64,000 nt of DNA from Pseudomonas sp. Au-Pse12 (GTDB lineage Bacteria > Pseudomonadota > Gammaproteobacteria > Pseudomonadales > Pseudomonadaceae): positions 682,001 through 746,000 of the forward strand of contig NZ_JAJTTH010000001.1 of NCBI RefSeq assembly GCF_021341665.1, given 5' to 3'. The position numbers and the translations under genes were made by a program. The stretch's first letter is position 1. The number at the start of each line of letters is the position of its first letter. Of this stretch, positions 54,368 through 62,983 are shown in pieces. The notes beneath the pieces were generated by a model. That model saw nothing but the letters and a program-made list of their open reading frames with translations, was not told the origin of the DNA and did no database searches.

Positions 54368-54388
54368 CATTTTTAAGGGAAGGCCACA
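54368..54388 (-). repeat. Right (distal) terminal inverted repeat
   Basis: Read on the minus strand from 54388 it begins TGTGGCCTTCCCTTAAAAAT, matching the left end at 18 of 21 positions. It contains one further copy of the transposase-site motif (CATTTTTAAGGG, starting at 54368). Confidence 0.84.
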
Positions 54389-54393
54389 CCGGG
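54389..54393. repeat. Right copy of 5-bp target-site duplication
   Basis: CCGGG, identical to 18401-18405, immediately outside the ACA-3' terminus. Confidence 0.85.
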
Positions 54394-54439
54394 GTTAGCC
54401 AGGCTGGTTTTTTCTCCTGTGTGATGTCCATGCAAACCA

Positions 54440-54467
54440 GCAGGCCGGAGCTTCAAATCCGGCCTGC
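54440..54467. terminator. 10-bp perfect hairpin
   Basis: GCAGGCCGGA (54440-54449) and TCCGGCCTGC (54458-54467) with an 8-nt loop, in the chromosomal gap between the transposon and the AraC gene. It is either a terminator for the leftward AraC gene or a REP-like element. Confidence 0.5.
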
Positions 54468-54625
54468 ACTGACCTTGGTGGCGCACTGTATAATTACGCA
54501 TAATGTATATTATGTTAAATCATGGATGCACGACACGCCGATCGCTATCTGAACCGGCTTGCTCATAATTGGAATCCACAGACGCCACACCTACCACACT
54601 ACAAAACCATCAACGCTCACAAAGA

Positions 54626-55546
54626 TCAGCCGTTCCGATCCCTGCCCTCACGCTCTCTGTATTCACGAGGTGAACACATCATGAGGCGCTTGAAGGCGTG
54701 GCTGAAAGCACTGTCGGAGTCATACCCAAGCTTCTGCGCGATCGACGAGATGGTGCCCTGGTTGGTTTTCAACAGTCTCTTGGCCAGTTGCATGCGCCAA
54801 CGCGAGACATATTCCAGCGGTGTGAAACCAGCCTTTTGCTTGAACCGCAAGGCAAAGGTCGAGCGGGAAACACCGGCAATTTGGGCGAGGCTCTCCACTG
54901 TCCAGGCGCGTGCGGGGTCGGCGTGGATGGCCTGAATGGTCAGCCTGATGCGCGGGTCGGATATCGCCAGCAACCAACTGGGTGAGCCATGACCTTCTTG
55001 GGTCAAGTAGATACGTAGCACCTGCACCAGCATGATGTGGCCCAGGTGCTGAGCAACAATCGAATGGCCCAGAGACGGATTCGTGAGCTCATGGGCGATC
55101 CGTTGCAGGGCCCAGTTCAACACGGACGCTTGGTCCGAACCGCTTCTGATGACGGCGACCGGTGGCAATCCGCTAAAAAGAAGCTGGGCCTCATCACCAA
55201 AGTCAAAACGCCCCCCAATCAGGAAAAATGTGTCAGCGGTGCCGCAACGCGCGATGCCGTGCGTGGCCTGCTGGTAAATCGTATCCGAATGGATCGCGGG
55301 CAATGCCATGTCGCTGAGCAGTGAAAACGCCCGCTTGCGTGACAAGAGAAAGCAATCACCGACGTTCAACTGGATCGGTTGCTCCACGCCCTCCACCTTC
55401 AGCCAGCATGCGCCCTCCAGGATGGCATTGAACTTGATGCCGTCGGGGGCCGGGAAGTCGATGGCCCAGTCTCCGCCTGCCATGAGGCCCGCAAAGGAGG
55501 AACTATGGGTGTTGAGAACGGATAAGGCTTCAGACAAAGGATCCAT
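54626..55546 (-). CDS. AraC-family transcriptional regulator
   Basis: 306 aa from the ATG at 55546. N-terminal cupin ligand-binding domain (~1-180: WAIDFPAPDGIKFNAILEGACWLKV, VGDCFLLSRKRAFSLLSD) of the AraC cupin_6 type. C-terminal double HTH (~205-300: TVESLAQIAGVSRSTFALRFKQKAGFTPLEYVSRWRM, SSIAQKLGYDSDSAFSHAFKR, SPREYR). It is divergent from a short-chain dehydrogenase with 119 bp between the start codons, the usual layout for an activator of the adjacent oxidoreductase gene. Confidence 0.9.
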   Translation of the reverse strand: MDPLSEALSVLNTHSSSFAGLMAGGDWAIDFPAPDGIKFNAILEGACWLKVEGVEQPIQLNVGDCFLLSRKRAFSLLSDMALPAIHSDTIYQQATHGIARCGTADTFFLIGGRFDFGDEAQLLFSGLPPVAVIRSGSDQASVLNWALQRIAHELTNPSLGHSIVAQHLGHIMLVQVLRIYLTQEGHGSPSWLLAISDPRIRLTIQAIHADPARAWTVESLAQIAGVSRSTFALRFKQKAGFTPLEYVSRWRMQLAKRLLKTNQGTISSIAQKLGYDSDSAFSHAFKRLMMCSPREYREREGRDRNG

Positions 55547-55665
55547 AAGGACTGGACGATCTCGACAGACAATTGGACGTTGTTGCATTCACAGTCCCAA
55601 TTCTAGCCTGGACAATGCTGGCCGAGGGATTTGCCCTCCTTCCCGTCATATCGCGAGGACACGCC

Positions 55666-56619
55666 ATGGCCAGCCAACAGTCGCCCATCCAGTCAGGGTT
55701 CGGAGCGCAAACCACTGCACTTGAAGTACTCGAAGGGCTCGATCTCTCCCACGCTACCGCCATCGTGACCGGAGGGCATTCCGGCCTGGGACTGGAGACG
55801 ACACGGGCGCTGACAGGTGCGGGGGCGCATGTCATTGTCGCGGCGCGCGATGTTGAGTCGGCACGAGTCAACACAAGCGGCCTTGCCAATGTGGAGATCC
55901 AGCGCCTGGATCTCTCCGAGCTGGCCAGCGTGCGTGACTTCACGCAGCGCTTTCTGGCCAGCGGCCGGCACCTCGACATCCTGATCGGTAGCGCGGGCAT
56001 CATGGCGTGCCCGCAGACCCGTGTCGGGCCCGGCTGGGAGGCGCAGTTCGCGACCAACCATCTCGGACACCATGCCCTGGTGAACCTGCTATGGCCCGCG
56101 CTCAAGGGCGGCGCCCGGGTGGTCATGGTGTCATCGGCGGGTCACCACCAGTCCGGCATCCGCTGGGGCGATGTGCAATTCACGCACGGGTACGATAAGT
56201 GGCTGGCGTACGGGCAGTCGAAGACCGCCAACGCGTTGTTTGCGGTTCACCTTGATCGGCTGGGTCAAGGCGACGGCGTTCGGGCCTTTTCCCTCCACCC
56301 CGGAAAGATTCTCACCCCTCTGCAGCGCCACCTCACGCAAGATGAAATGATTGCCGCCGGCTGGTTGGATGGCAACGGCCAGCTTGCCGATCCGACGTTC
56401 AAGACCCCACAGCAAGGTGCCGCCACTCAAGTCTGGGCCGCGACATCGCCACGACTCAATGGCATGGGGGGCGTGTATTGCGAGGATTGCGAAATCGCTT
56501 CGCTGGACGCAAGCGAGCCACCCTCCTTCGTCGGTGTCCGGCCTCATGCTGCCGACCCTGATCAAGCAGAACGCCTGTGGGCGCTATCAGCGCAACTGAC
56601 AGGGATTGATGCGTTTTAA
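55666..56619 (+). CDS. Short-chain dehydrogenase/reductase
   Basis: 317 aa, ATG at 55666 with GAGGA 8 nt upstream. The Rossmann motif ATAIVTGGHSGLGLETTRAL (TGxxxGxG), ILIGSAGIMA (NAG-like), NHLGHHALVNLL, VVMVSSAGHH (catalytic Ser) and YGQSKTANALF (YxxxK) are all present. The sequence resembles WW-oxidoreductase/retinol-dehydrogenase-like SDRs of ~310-320 aa. NAD(P)-dependent oxidation or reduction of an unknown substrate in the cytoplasm, probably induced by the divergent AraC regulator. Confidence 0.9.
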   Translation: MASQQSPIQSGFGAQTTALEVLEGLDLSHATAIVTGGHSGLGLETTRALTGAGAHVIVAARDVESARVNTSGLANVEIQRLDLSELASVRDFTQRFLASGRHLDILIGSAGIMACPQTRVGPGWEAQFATNHLGHHALVNLLWPALKGGARVVMVSSAGHHQSGIRWGDVQFTHGYDKWLAYGQSKTANALFAVHLDRLGQGDGVRAFSLHPGKILTPLQRHLTQDEMIAAGWLDGNGQLADPTFKTPQQGAATQVWAATSPRLNGMGGVYCEDCEIASLDASEPPSFVGVRPHAADPDQAERLWALSAQLTGIDAF

Positions 56620-56645
56620 CGCAAGCCAGGTTAAGCCTGCGCCAC

Positions 56646-56670
56646 GGAGGGACGGTGTCTTCGTCCCTCC
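56646..56670. terminator. Bidirectional hairpin terminator
   Basis: GGAGGGACG (56646-56654) and CGTCCCTCC (56662-56670) form a perfect 9-bp stem with a 7-nt loop between two convergent genes. Confidence 0.7.
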
Positions 56671-56696
56671 TCGCCTTGCGACTCGATAACAGCCGC

Positions 56697-57842
56697 TCAC
56701 CCCGTCACGGCCTGATAGACAACCCGGTGTGCCTCGGTCGGCAGCGGCACTTCCCACTTGAACAGCATGCGGCGGATATCATCGTTGCGCAGTGAGGTGT
56801 CGCGCTTCTGGTTGCGCCGCATGATCTCGTCCTCGGGGCGCTCCAGGTAAAGAATCTCCACCTGCGCGCCATAACCGTAGAGCAAGTCCAGGGTGCGGTT
56901 GCGCATCTGCGCCGACAGGTGCGTCGAGTTCCACACAAAGGGTTTGTGTTCGCGCAACAAGGCCTTGGCCCGGTCGATGGCATAGTGCGCAGCGGCGCCC
57001 TCGTTCTGTCCGTGGCGCAGGCCCAGGGCCTGGCGCGCGTCGTCGAACGACACCACCGGCAGGTCCGGGTAATGCTGTGCGGTCCAGGTGTCCTTGCCGC
57101 TAGCCGGCAGGCCCGAGAGCATCACCACCGACGAACCTTGCGGCGCGTGCAACGGGTAGTCGGGGTGTACCCGGGCGCCACGCAGGTACTGGATGCGCGT
57201 GTAGTCGTCGACAAAGGCTCGCGGCCCGTGCAGGCAGCCCTCCTCCTCCGCCAGTTCACGCCACAGTTCGATGTCGCTCAGCACATCGGCCTTGCCGACG
57301 TAATCGCGGCCCTGCATATCGGCTTCGGCCACGGCACAGAGCATCCACAGCGGCAGTTCCCAGGACAGTTTGTGCAACAGGAATTCAGCGCTGCGGCCGC
57401 TGCGATCCCCTTGCAGGGCGAAGAATGGCACCTGGTGCACGGCGATGATGCGGCAGATCTGCTCGCGCAGCTCGAAAGGCACGCCGGCGCGCCACAACAG
57501 CAACCGCGCATCCACCGCACCCCGGCGCGAGTGGCCTGGCTGGCCAATACGCCCGGTATCCGGGTCGATCACCGTGGTGTCGGGTTTGGCGATGTCGTGC
57601 AACAGGGCGGCGAAAAACAGCACAAAGCGCTGCTCGACGCTGGCCTGCTGGTAGGCGGTTTGCGCCAGCAAGGCTTCGACCACCCGGCGGGTGTGAATCC
57701 ACACATCACCCTCGGCGTGGTAGGTCGGGTCTTGCGGTGTGTCGGCCAGGCGCGTCAGGGCCGGAATGGCCGCCAGGCAGGCGGCGGCGTCCATCTCGCG
57801 CCCCGGCTCGGGAACCAGTTGTTGCAGTTGTCGAAAATCCAT
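56697..57842 (-). CDS. HD-domain/polynucleotide-kinase fusion (RNA repair)
   Basis: 381 aa from the ATG at 57842; the upstream open extension overlaps the ligase gene. N-terminal HD phosphohydrolase (~40-200: HAEGDVWIHTRRVVEALL, FFAALLHDIAKPDT, HSRRGAVDARLLL). C-terminal P-loop kinase (~230-380: VVMLSGLPASGKDTW, VVSFDDARQALG, FVWNSTHLSAQMRNRTL, YLERPEDEIMRRNQKRD) like the 5'-OH kinase of T4 Pnkp. It would heal RNA (or DNA) ends: 2',3'-phosphate removal by HD and 5' phosphorylation by the kinase. The adjacent RNA ligase, 14 bp upstream on the same strand, would then seal them. Confidence 0.86.
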   Translation of the reverse strand: MDFRQLQQLVPEPGREMDAAACLAAIPALTRLADTPQDPTYHAEGDVWIHTRRVVEALLAQTAYQQASVEQRFVLFFAALLHDIAKPDTTVIDPDTGRIGQPGHSRRGAVDARLLLWRAGVPFELREQICRIIAVHQVPFFALQGDRSGRSAEFLLHKLSWELPLWMLCAVAEADMQGRDYVGKADVLSDIELWRELAEEEGCLHGPRAFVDDYTRIQYLRGARVHPDYPLHAPQGSSVVMLSGLPASGKDTWTAQHYPDLPVVSFDDARQALGLRHGQNEGAAAHYAIDRAKALLREHKPFVWNSTHLSAQMRNRTLDLLYGYGAQVEILYLERPEDEIMRRNQKRDTSLRNDDIRRMLFKWEVPLPTEAHRVVYQAVTG

Positions 57843-57856
57843 ATCGGAAGGCTCCT

Positions 57857-58711
57857 TCAGTAGCCGTGGCGTGGGCCCTGCCAGTCCATGGACAGGCGCG
57901 GCGCATAGAGGTCGACGCCGTCGGCCAGTTGATTGGGGATGAAGGGTTGGTTGGCATGATGCTGGTCGGCATCGAGGATGGCCTGAACGAAGTCCTGGCG
58001 TACCCACTTGAGCCGCCCGAGGGTCTGCTGCTCGTCCTCGAGCTTCAGGTACAGGCCTTCCATGCGGCTGGAACGGTCGCACTGGCGCCAGGCCCGGGCC
58101 AGGTCGAGGCCTTCGCGGCGCACCACCTGTTCGAACACCTCGCGCCAGCGCTCGCTCTTGGCCAGTGAATCGTTAACCAGCGCCATCAGCTCGGCGTGCC
58201 GACGCGGCGCCGGGCCTTCGTACAGCACCGGCACCGACAGCACCGGCCCACCCTCGAGCAGGCAGCGGCGCGCCGCGGTGGAAAGAAACAGCCCTGTGGC
58301 GCGGTCCCACACATCGAACTCGCAGAAGTAATGTGGCAAGCGGTCGTAGAACACCGAGTGCTTCTTGTGCAGCCATTCGCCATACAGCACGAAGCGATCT
58401 TCCAGGCGCTCCAGCAACCAGTGCTCGTGGGCCGAGGCCCACTGCTTGAACAGATTGAACTGGCGTTCGCGACCGCCGCCGGTGAGGTAGTGCCCCCGGG
58501 ACTGCAGGCGCAACTCACCGCCGGCGGTAAAGCTGATGCCGGCGTTGGCGCCATCGAGTTTTTCTTCCACCACCAGCCACTGCCCGGCCAGGGCGGCATA
58601 GCGCACCTGGCCAGTGTCAGTGTCGCCCTCCTGCAGGCGCGAGCCTTGCAGGTGGGGCGTGCGGGGGTATTTGAGCAGTTCCAGGTTGTGCGCGGTGGCA
58701 CGAGTGTCCAT
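57857..58711 (-). CDS. RNA ligase (T4 Rnl2-like nucleotidyltransferase)
   Basis: 284 aa from the ATG at 58711 (a second ATG at 58717). Ligase motifs: I EEKLDGANAGI with the adenylated Lys K51, Ia SRGHYLTG, III FVLYGEWLHKKH, IIIa FCEFDVWD, IV RMEGLYLKLE and V GRLKWVR. It should join RNA ends with ATP. It forms a two-gene operon with the HD-kinase that follows, making a compact RNA-repair cassette that could undo tRNA cleavage by toxins or phage-triggered nucleases. Confidence 0.87.
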   Translation of the reverse strand: MDTRATAHNLELLKYPRTPHLQGSRLQEGDTDTGQVRYAALAGQWLVVEEKLDGANAGISFTAGGELRLQSRGHYLTGGGRERQFNLFKQWASAHEHWLLERLEDRFVLYGEWLHKKHSVFYDRLPHYFCEFDVWDRATGLFLSTAARRCLLEGGPVLSVPVLYEGPAPRRHAELMALVNDSLAKSERWREVFEQVVRREGLDLARAWRQCDRSSRMEGLYLKLEDEQQTLGRLKWVRQDFVQAILDADQHHANQPFIPNQLADGVDLYAPRLSMDWQGPRHGY

Positions 58712-58717
58712 GTGCAT

Positions 58718-59056
58718 GGGTTTGTCCTCGAAAATAGAGAAAAACCAACGACAGGATCAGGCAGGCATGGCAATGAAGCGCCGCCGCGCGCAGGCGCGGG
58801 CAGCCATCAGGCAGGATGGACCGTCGTCGGTATCAGGCGTGTTGGCTGGCGTAGGGCACTGGCTTCACCACTTGGAGAAAAGGTTGCAGAGGCTTCAGGG
58901 CGCGCATTCAACAGCAGATAGCGGCATCAGGTCAAGCCCCGGGACGGTAAAGCTCCAGCGGCCCTGTTTGCGCGCAACACCCGAGCTTTTGTCATGAAAA
59001 AAACCGCCTGCTGCTCATAGGGTGCTGCACGTCATAACCTCGATAAGGAATCGATC
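58718..59056. other. Intergenic region, no gene seen
   Basis: 339 bp of GC-rich sequence between the divergent ligase and secreted-protein genes. No convincing reading frame, hairpin or clear sigma-54 promoter was found, although RNA-repair operons are often sigma-54 controlled. Confidence 0.4.
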
Positions 59057-59716
59057 ATGAAACTTTCAAGCGTGCTGATGGCTGGCGTCATCGGCCTGGC
59101 CCTTGCCCCTTTGGCCCAGGCCTCGTCCACGGCTGATCACGAAGAAAAAGCCCAGTTGCGCAAGCTCTTCTGCGAGTCGAAGGGCGGCGCCGACATCACC
59201 GCGCTGGGTGAGCTGAAGAAGTCTGACGACGTCGGCGCCGTGGTGGTGTGCAAGCTCCCGCCGTCCCCCACCACGGTGGTGGAAAACCAGGCGGCATCGA
59301 GCCTTGCCGCGCTGCCACTGACGCCTGTCACGGCAACGCTTGCGCCACCGTCCGGGGTCTACAAGCTCGCCCCGGGAGCCAGCAGCGTCAACACCTCCTG
59401 TTCGGCCAACCTGGCCATCGCCAAATGGGCCGGCTTGCCCAATACCAGCAACGGCAACGCCACCTTGAACTGCCGCGGATACAATGCCGGCGCAGCGGGC
59501 GGCACGCTGGGCTGCAAGATCGAATGGACCGGGCCGACCCAGGTCGCCATCGGGGTCACCCCTTACGGCGGCCAGGTGGCGGTGAACTTCAGTTGCCAGG
59601 CCCTGTACTTCGGTTCCGTCGGCACGGTGATGGATTTCAGCTACGCCGATCCGACTTATCCGCGCATCCGCTACGGCTCGGTCCAGGCCACCAGCAGCAT
59701 GACCATCACCCAGTGA
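59057..59716 (+). CDS. Secreted protein of unknown function
   Basis: 219 aa, ATG at 59057 after AAGGAA. Signal peptide MKLSSVLMAGVIGLALAPLA|QASS. The N-terminal mature part has ADHEEKAQLRKLFCESKGGADITALGELKK and VVVCKLPP; a Pro/Ala linker follows; the C-terminal domain (~95-219) has four cysteines (NTSCSANL, LNCRGYNAG, GCKIEW, SCQALYFG) and ends in beta strands (SVQATSSMTITQ). Probably disulfide-bonded and periplasmic or extracellular. Family not recognised. It converges on the SulP gene. Confidence 0.75.
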   Translation: MKLSSVLMAGVIGLALAPLAQASSTADHEEKAQLRKLFCESKGGADITALGELKKSDDVGAVVVCKLPPSPTTVVENQAASSLAALPLTPVTATLAPPSGVYKLAPGASSVNTSCSANLAIAKWAGLPNTSNGNATLNCRGYNAGAAGGTLGCKIEWTGPTQVAIGVTPYGGQVAVNFSCQALYFGSVGTVMDFSYADPTYPRIRYGSVQATSSMTITQ

Positions 59717-59786
59717 TGCCATGCCGGCTCCGCTGAGCTTCGATCAAGCGCCGGCAGGGCCGCTCCCTGCCGGCCCCGCCCTCGCC

Positions 59787-61478
59787 TCATGGCTTGCCGC
59801 GCATGCTGTTGCGCCATATGCGGTAGGTCCTGATCCCCGAGCGCACCGAACCGAACAGCAACTGGCTGTCCGTTTCCCGAGTCATTCCCGAGCGCTCCAG
59901 CATCGCCAGGAAAGTGCCGCGGGCACGGGCGATCGCAAAGTAGATGCCTTGGGCGGCCAGGGTCTCGCGGATTTCCCGCAGCACCGCGATGCCGCTGACA
60001 TCGATATCGGTCACCGCCTCGGCGTCGAACAGCACCACCTCGGCTTCGCTCTCGCGCTGCACGGTGTCGAGCAGGCGCATCTTGAAGTAGTCGGCGTTGA
60101 AGAACAGGATCGCGTCGTCGAAGCGATACACCACCAGGCCGGGAACAGTCTGCGCTTGCGGGTACTGCCTGATATCCACCTGGCCTTCGATGCCCGGCAT
60201 CCAGCCCAGCACCGCGTCGGTGGGTTGGTAGATGCTGTACAGCAGGCGCAGGATGGCCAGGGTCACGGCGAACATGATGCCCGGCAGCACGCCCAGGCCC
60301 AGCACGCTGACGGTGGTCAGCAGGCACAGCCAGAACTCGAAGCGGCTGAGCCGGTAGATTTGCTTCAGGGACTTGACGTCGAGCAAGCCCCAGCCCGCCA
60401 TCAACAGCACCGCGCCCAGGGCCGGTTGCGGAATCCACGCCATGGGCGCGGTGAAAAACAGCAGAATCAGCGCGATCGCCAGCGCGGCGATGATGCCCAC
60501 CAGCTGGCTCTTGCCTCCGGCCATGTCATTGACCGCGGTACGCGAATCCGCGCCGCTGATGGCAAAGCCCTGGGAGGCGCCGGCGGCCAGGTTGCTCAGG
60601 CCCAGGGCGATGAACTCATGGTTGGCGTTGATTGCGTAGCCATGGCGCGCGGCGAAACTGCGGGCAGTGAGCATGGCGCTGCAGAAACTCACGGTGGCGA
60701 TACCCAGCGCGTCGCGCAGCAGGCTCTTGCTTTCCTCCAGGGTGGTCTTGGGCCAGGACAACTCGGGAATCCCCGCCGGCACATGGCCGAGGATCGCCAC
60801 CCCAAAGCGGTCGAAGCCGAATAACCCGGCCAGCAAGGTGAACAGCGCCACCGTCAGCAGCGCTGCCGGCAGCCGCGGGTAGCGTCGCGGCAGCCAGATC
60901 AAGAGGCCCAGGCTGGCCAGGCCGATGGCCAGGGTCAGGCCATGGATTTCCCCCAGGCGCTGGAGGAAATCCGCCAGCCCCAGAATGAAGCCATCGCCTT
61001 CGATCTTGAAGCCCACCACCTTGCCCATCTGCCCGGCGATCAGGCTCAGACCGATGCCGTTGAGGTAGCCGATGAGGATCGGCCGCGAGAAGAAGCTGGC
61101 GATAAAACCCGCCCGGGCGATCCCGGCGGCGATCAGCATCAGGCCCACCAGCACCGTGACAATCATCGACAATTCGACGGTACGCTGCAGATCGCCCATG
61201 GCCAAAGGCGCCACGGCCCCGCCGAGCATGGCGCAAGTGGCGGCATCGGGGCCGACCATCAGCTGCCGCGAGCTGCCGATCAAGGCATAGACGATCATCG
61301 GCAGCACACAGGCGTACAACCCGTACTGCGGCGGCAGGCCGACAATCTGCGCATAGGCGATGGCAATCGGGATCTGGATAGCCGCCACGGACAACCCGGC
61401 CCGCAGGTCGGCGCGAAACCATTCGCGGCGGTAGTGCAACAAGTTGGACAGGCCAGATAGGCAGCGGGATAACGACAT
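59787..61478 (-). CDS. SulP-family anion transporter with STAS domain
   Basis: 563 aa, ATG at 61478. About 12-14 transmembrane helices (~25-430). The SulP signature is visible near the N-terminus (AGLSVAAIQIPIAIAYAQIVGLPPQYGLYACVLPMIVYALIGSSRQLMVGPDAA), with repeats such as NLAAGASQGFAISGADSRTAVND. The C-terminal cytoplasmic STAS domain is at ~440-555 (LVVYRFDDAILFFNADYFKMRLL, DAEAVTDIDVSGIAVLREI). It imports sulfate, bicarbonate or a related anion by proton or sodium symport; the substrate is not readable. Single gene. Confidence 0.92.
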   Translation of the reverse strand: MSLSRCLSGLSNLLHYRREWFRADLRAGLSVAAIQIPIAIAYAQIVGLPPQYGLYACVLPMIVYALIGSSRQLMVGPDAATCAMLGGAVAPLAMGDLQRTVELSMIVTVLVGLMLIAAGIARAGFIASFFSRPILIGYLNGIGLSLIAGQMGKVVGFKIEGDGFILGLADFLQRLGEIHGLTLAIGLASLGLLIWLPRRYPRLPAALLTVALFTLLAGLFGFDRFGVAILGHVPAGIPELSWPKTTLEESKSLLRDALGIATVSFCSAMLTARSFAARHGYAINANHEFIALGLSNLAAGASQGFAISGADSRTAVNDMAGGKSQLVGIIAALAIALILLFFTAPMAWIPQPALGAVLLMAGWGLLDVKSLKQIYRLSRFEFWLCLLTTVSVLGLGVLPGIMFAVTLAILRLLYSIYQPTDAVLGWMPGIEGQVDIRQYPQAQTVPGLVVYRFDDAILFFNADYFKMRLLDTVQRESEAEVVLFDAEAVTDIDVSGIAVLREIRETLAAQGIYFAIARARGTFLAMLERSGMTRETDSQLLFGSVRSGIRTYRIWRNSMRGKP

Positions 61479-61512
61479 GCCGAGTCCTTTCGAAGTAGTG
61501 CGTTCTGTTTTT

Positions 61513-61532
61513 GGGCCGCGTTCTGGCGGCCC
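61513..61532 (+). terminator. Rho-independent terminator-like hairpin
   Basis: GGGCCGC (61513-61519) and GCGGCCC (61526-61532), 6-nt loop, followed by TCTTGTTT. It lies upstream of the divergent SulP and peptidase genes and has no obvious gene to end on its strand. The rest of 61479-61780 shows no gene. Confidence 0.5.
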
Positions 61533-61780
61533 TCTTGTTTAGCCAGGCGACGCGGGGGCGCGTATTCAAGCGAATCGAGCCACTGATCGCCATGAGCTGG
61601 AGCAGCTTTTGCGTCGATCGCGGGGGTTCTGTACTTTCACAAGTAATTTCCCCAACCCCTAGGTATGCTCCGCGCATATTGCCGATCACTGACACCGGGA
61701 TGCCAGCCCAAGCCTCTGTTGCCAAGCCTCTGCTGCCAAGGCACCGCTCATGGAGCCGTATCCTCAAGGACGTTTGAACG

Positions 61781-62983
61781 ATGAGTACCCCCGCGCTGGA
61801 CATCACCAGCCTCACGCCATTGCCCTACCACCAGCAGGTGGTCGATTACCTGAAAACCAGTGAACCTGCGGTGTGGGCCTGGGCCTCGTCCCTGGGCGTT
61901 CAGCAGGAACACGCCCAGGATGTGCGCGCGCAACTGCTGCGAGACACCTATCGCCTGAGCCCGGAGACTCACCCGCAGGCCTATCAGGCCTGTGAGACGG
62001 CGTTGCAGCGCTTGCAGATCCAGGCCCCCGCGACCCTCTACCAGGCCGGCGATGGCAGCATGAACGCCAGCCTGTATTACCTGGCCGGTGAAGTGCATGT
62101 GGTGTTCTACGGGCCGATCCTTGAACGGCTCGACGCCCAGGAGCTGCTGGCGTTGCTGGGGCACGAACTGGCTCATTACCGCTTGTGGTCGGAGGACGAG
62201 GGTGACTACCTCACCGCCGAGCGGATTCTCAATCACGCAATGGCCGACGTGTACACGCCTCCCAGCCTGGAACAGACCGCGCGTCTATACAGCCTGCACA
62301 CCGAAATCTACGCCGATCGCGGGGCGGCGCTGGCGGCGGGCAGCCCGGAAGCCTCCATCACCTCGCTGGTCAAGGTCCACACCGGGATTCTCAGCGTCGA
62401 TGCCGCCAGCTATCTGCAGCAGGCCCGTGAACTGGACGGCAAGGACGCGCCGCTGTCCCAGGGCGTTTCCCACCCGGAGACGTTTCTGCGCTCCCAAGCG
62501 GTGGAAAGCTGGTGGCGGCAGCTCCCAGAGACCGACGACTGGCTGCACCGCCGTTTGCGCGGGCCCTTGTCGCTCAACCGCCTGGACGTGACCGACCAGA
62601 TCGAGTTGACCGCCCTCACCCGCGGCTTTATCGCCCGTTTTATCGGCAACGCGGTGTTGCAGTCCGAGGCGGTGCTCAATCAGGTGCGCGGCTTCTTTCC
62701 CGACTGGAAAGCCCAGGAAACACCGCTGGATCTCGGCACGCTGAAGCCTGAGCGCATCGACGCGAGCATCCACGAATACCTGCACTTCATCATGCTCGAC
62801 CTGTGCCTGGTCGACCGCGACCTGCGGGATGAAGCCCTGCTGCATGCCGCGCGCACGGCGAAGCAGCTCGGCAGCGCCGACGACTTCATCAACGTGCTCA
62901 AGCGCGATATCAAATTCCCCAAACGTGAGCTCGACCCCATCGTTCGTGCGCTCAAGGCGGAGGTCGACACATGGACCCAATAA
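61781..62983 (+). CDS. M48-like zinc metallopeptidase (soluble)
   Basis: 400 aa, ATG at 61781. The zinc site is ALLGHELAHYRLW (H128-E129-x2-H132), with a downstream Glu in a helix (LHTEIYADRGAALAAG) as third ligand, the M48 arrangement. No transmembrane helices, so unlike HtpX it is cytoplasmic. Upstream YLAGEVHVVFYGPILERLDAQEL is the usual M48 beta sheet. The C-terminal ~200 residues are helical. The stop overlaps the next gene by 13 bp, so it is made together with a large kinase-like/DUF4011 protein, suggesting a two-component or longer defence-type operon. Confidence 0.82.
   Translation: MSTPALDITSLTPLPYHQQVVDYLKTSEPAVWAWASSLGVQQEHAQDVRAQLLRDTYRLSPETHPQAYQACETALQRLQIQAPATLYQAGDGSMNASLYYLAGEVHVVFYGPILERLDAQELLALLGHELAHYRLWSEDEGDYLTAERILNHAMADVYTPPSLEQTARLYSLHTEIYADRGAALAAGSPEASITSLVKVHTGILSVDAASYLQQARELDGKDAPLSQGVSHPETFLRSQAVESWWRQLPETDDWLHRRLRGPLSLNRLDVTDQIELTALTRGFIARFIGNAVLQSEAVLNQVRGFFPDWKAQETPLDLGTLKPERIDASIHEYLHFIMLDLCLVDRDLRDEALLHAARTAKQLGSADDFINVLKRDIKFPKRELDPIVRALKAEVDTWTQ

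Larger units (their letters stand above)
18406..54388 (+). mobile_element. Complete ~36.0 kb Tn7/Tn5053-type transposon carrying a defence island
   Basis: Boundaries are read directly from sequence. The left end starts TGTGGCCCTCC-TTTAAAAT; the right end, reverse-complemented, starts TGTGGCCTTCC-CTTAAAAA (3 mismatches in the first 21 bp). Both are flanked by CCGGG. The transposition operon (tniA, two AAA ATPases, tniQ) lies at the left end and is transcribed inward, as in Tn7, with the tni-proximal end next to the 3' end of the putative attachment gene. The distal end carries three pairs of transposase-site-like repeats. Cargo spans 24-53 kb and is mostly defence-like. No TnsA endonuclease gene is seen, so transposition may be replicative as in Tn5053. 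Intact ends, intact transposition genes and a perfect duplication suggest recent insertion. Confidence 0.88.

Noticed and set aside
53100..54600. tRNA gene as island attachment site next to the tyrosine recombinase
   Set aside because: No cloverleaf or T-loop-like GTTCGAATC sequence was found; the TGT/ACA ends with CCGGG duplication explain the boundary better.
60616..61815. 399-codon frame overlapping the SulP gene on the same strand
   Set aside because: Out-of-frame shadow; the SulP frame has membrane helices and family signature.
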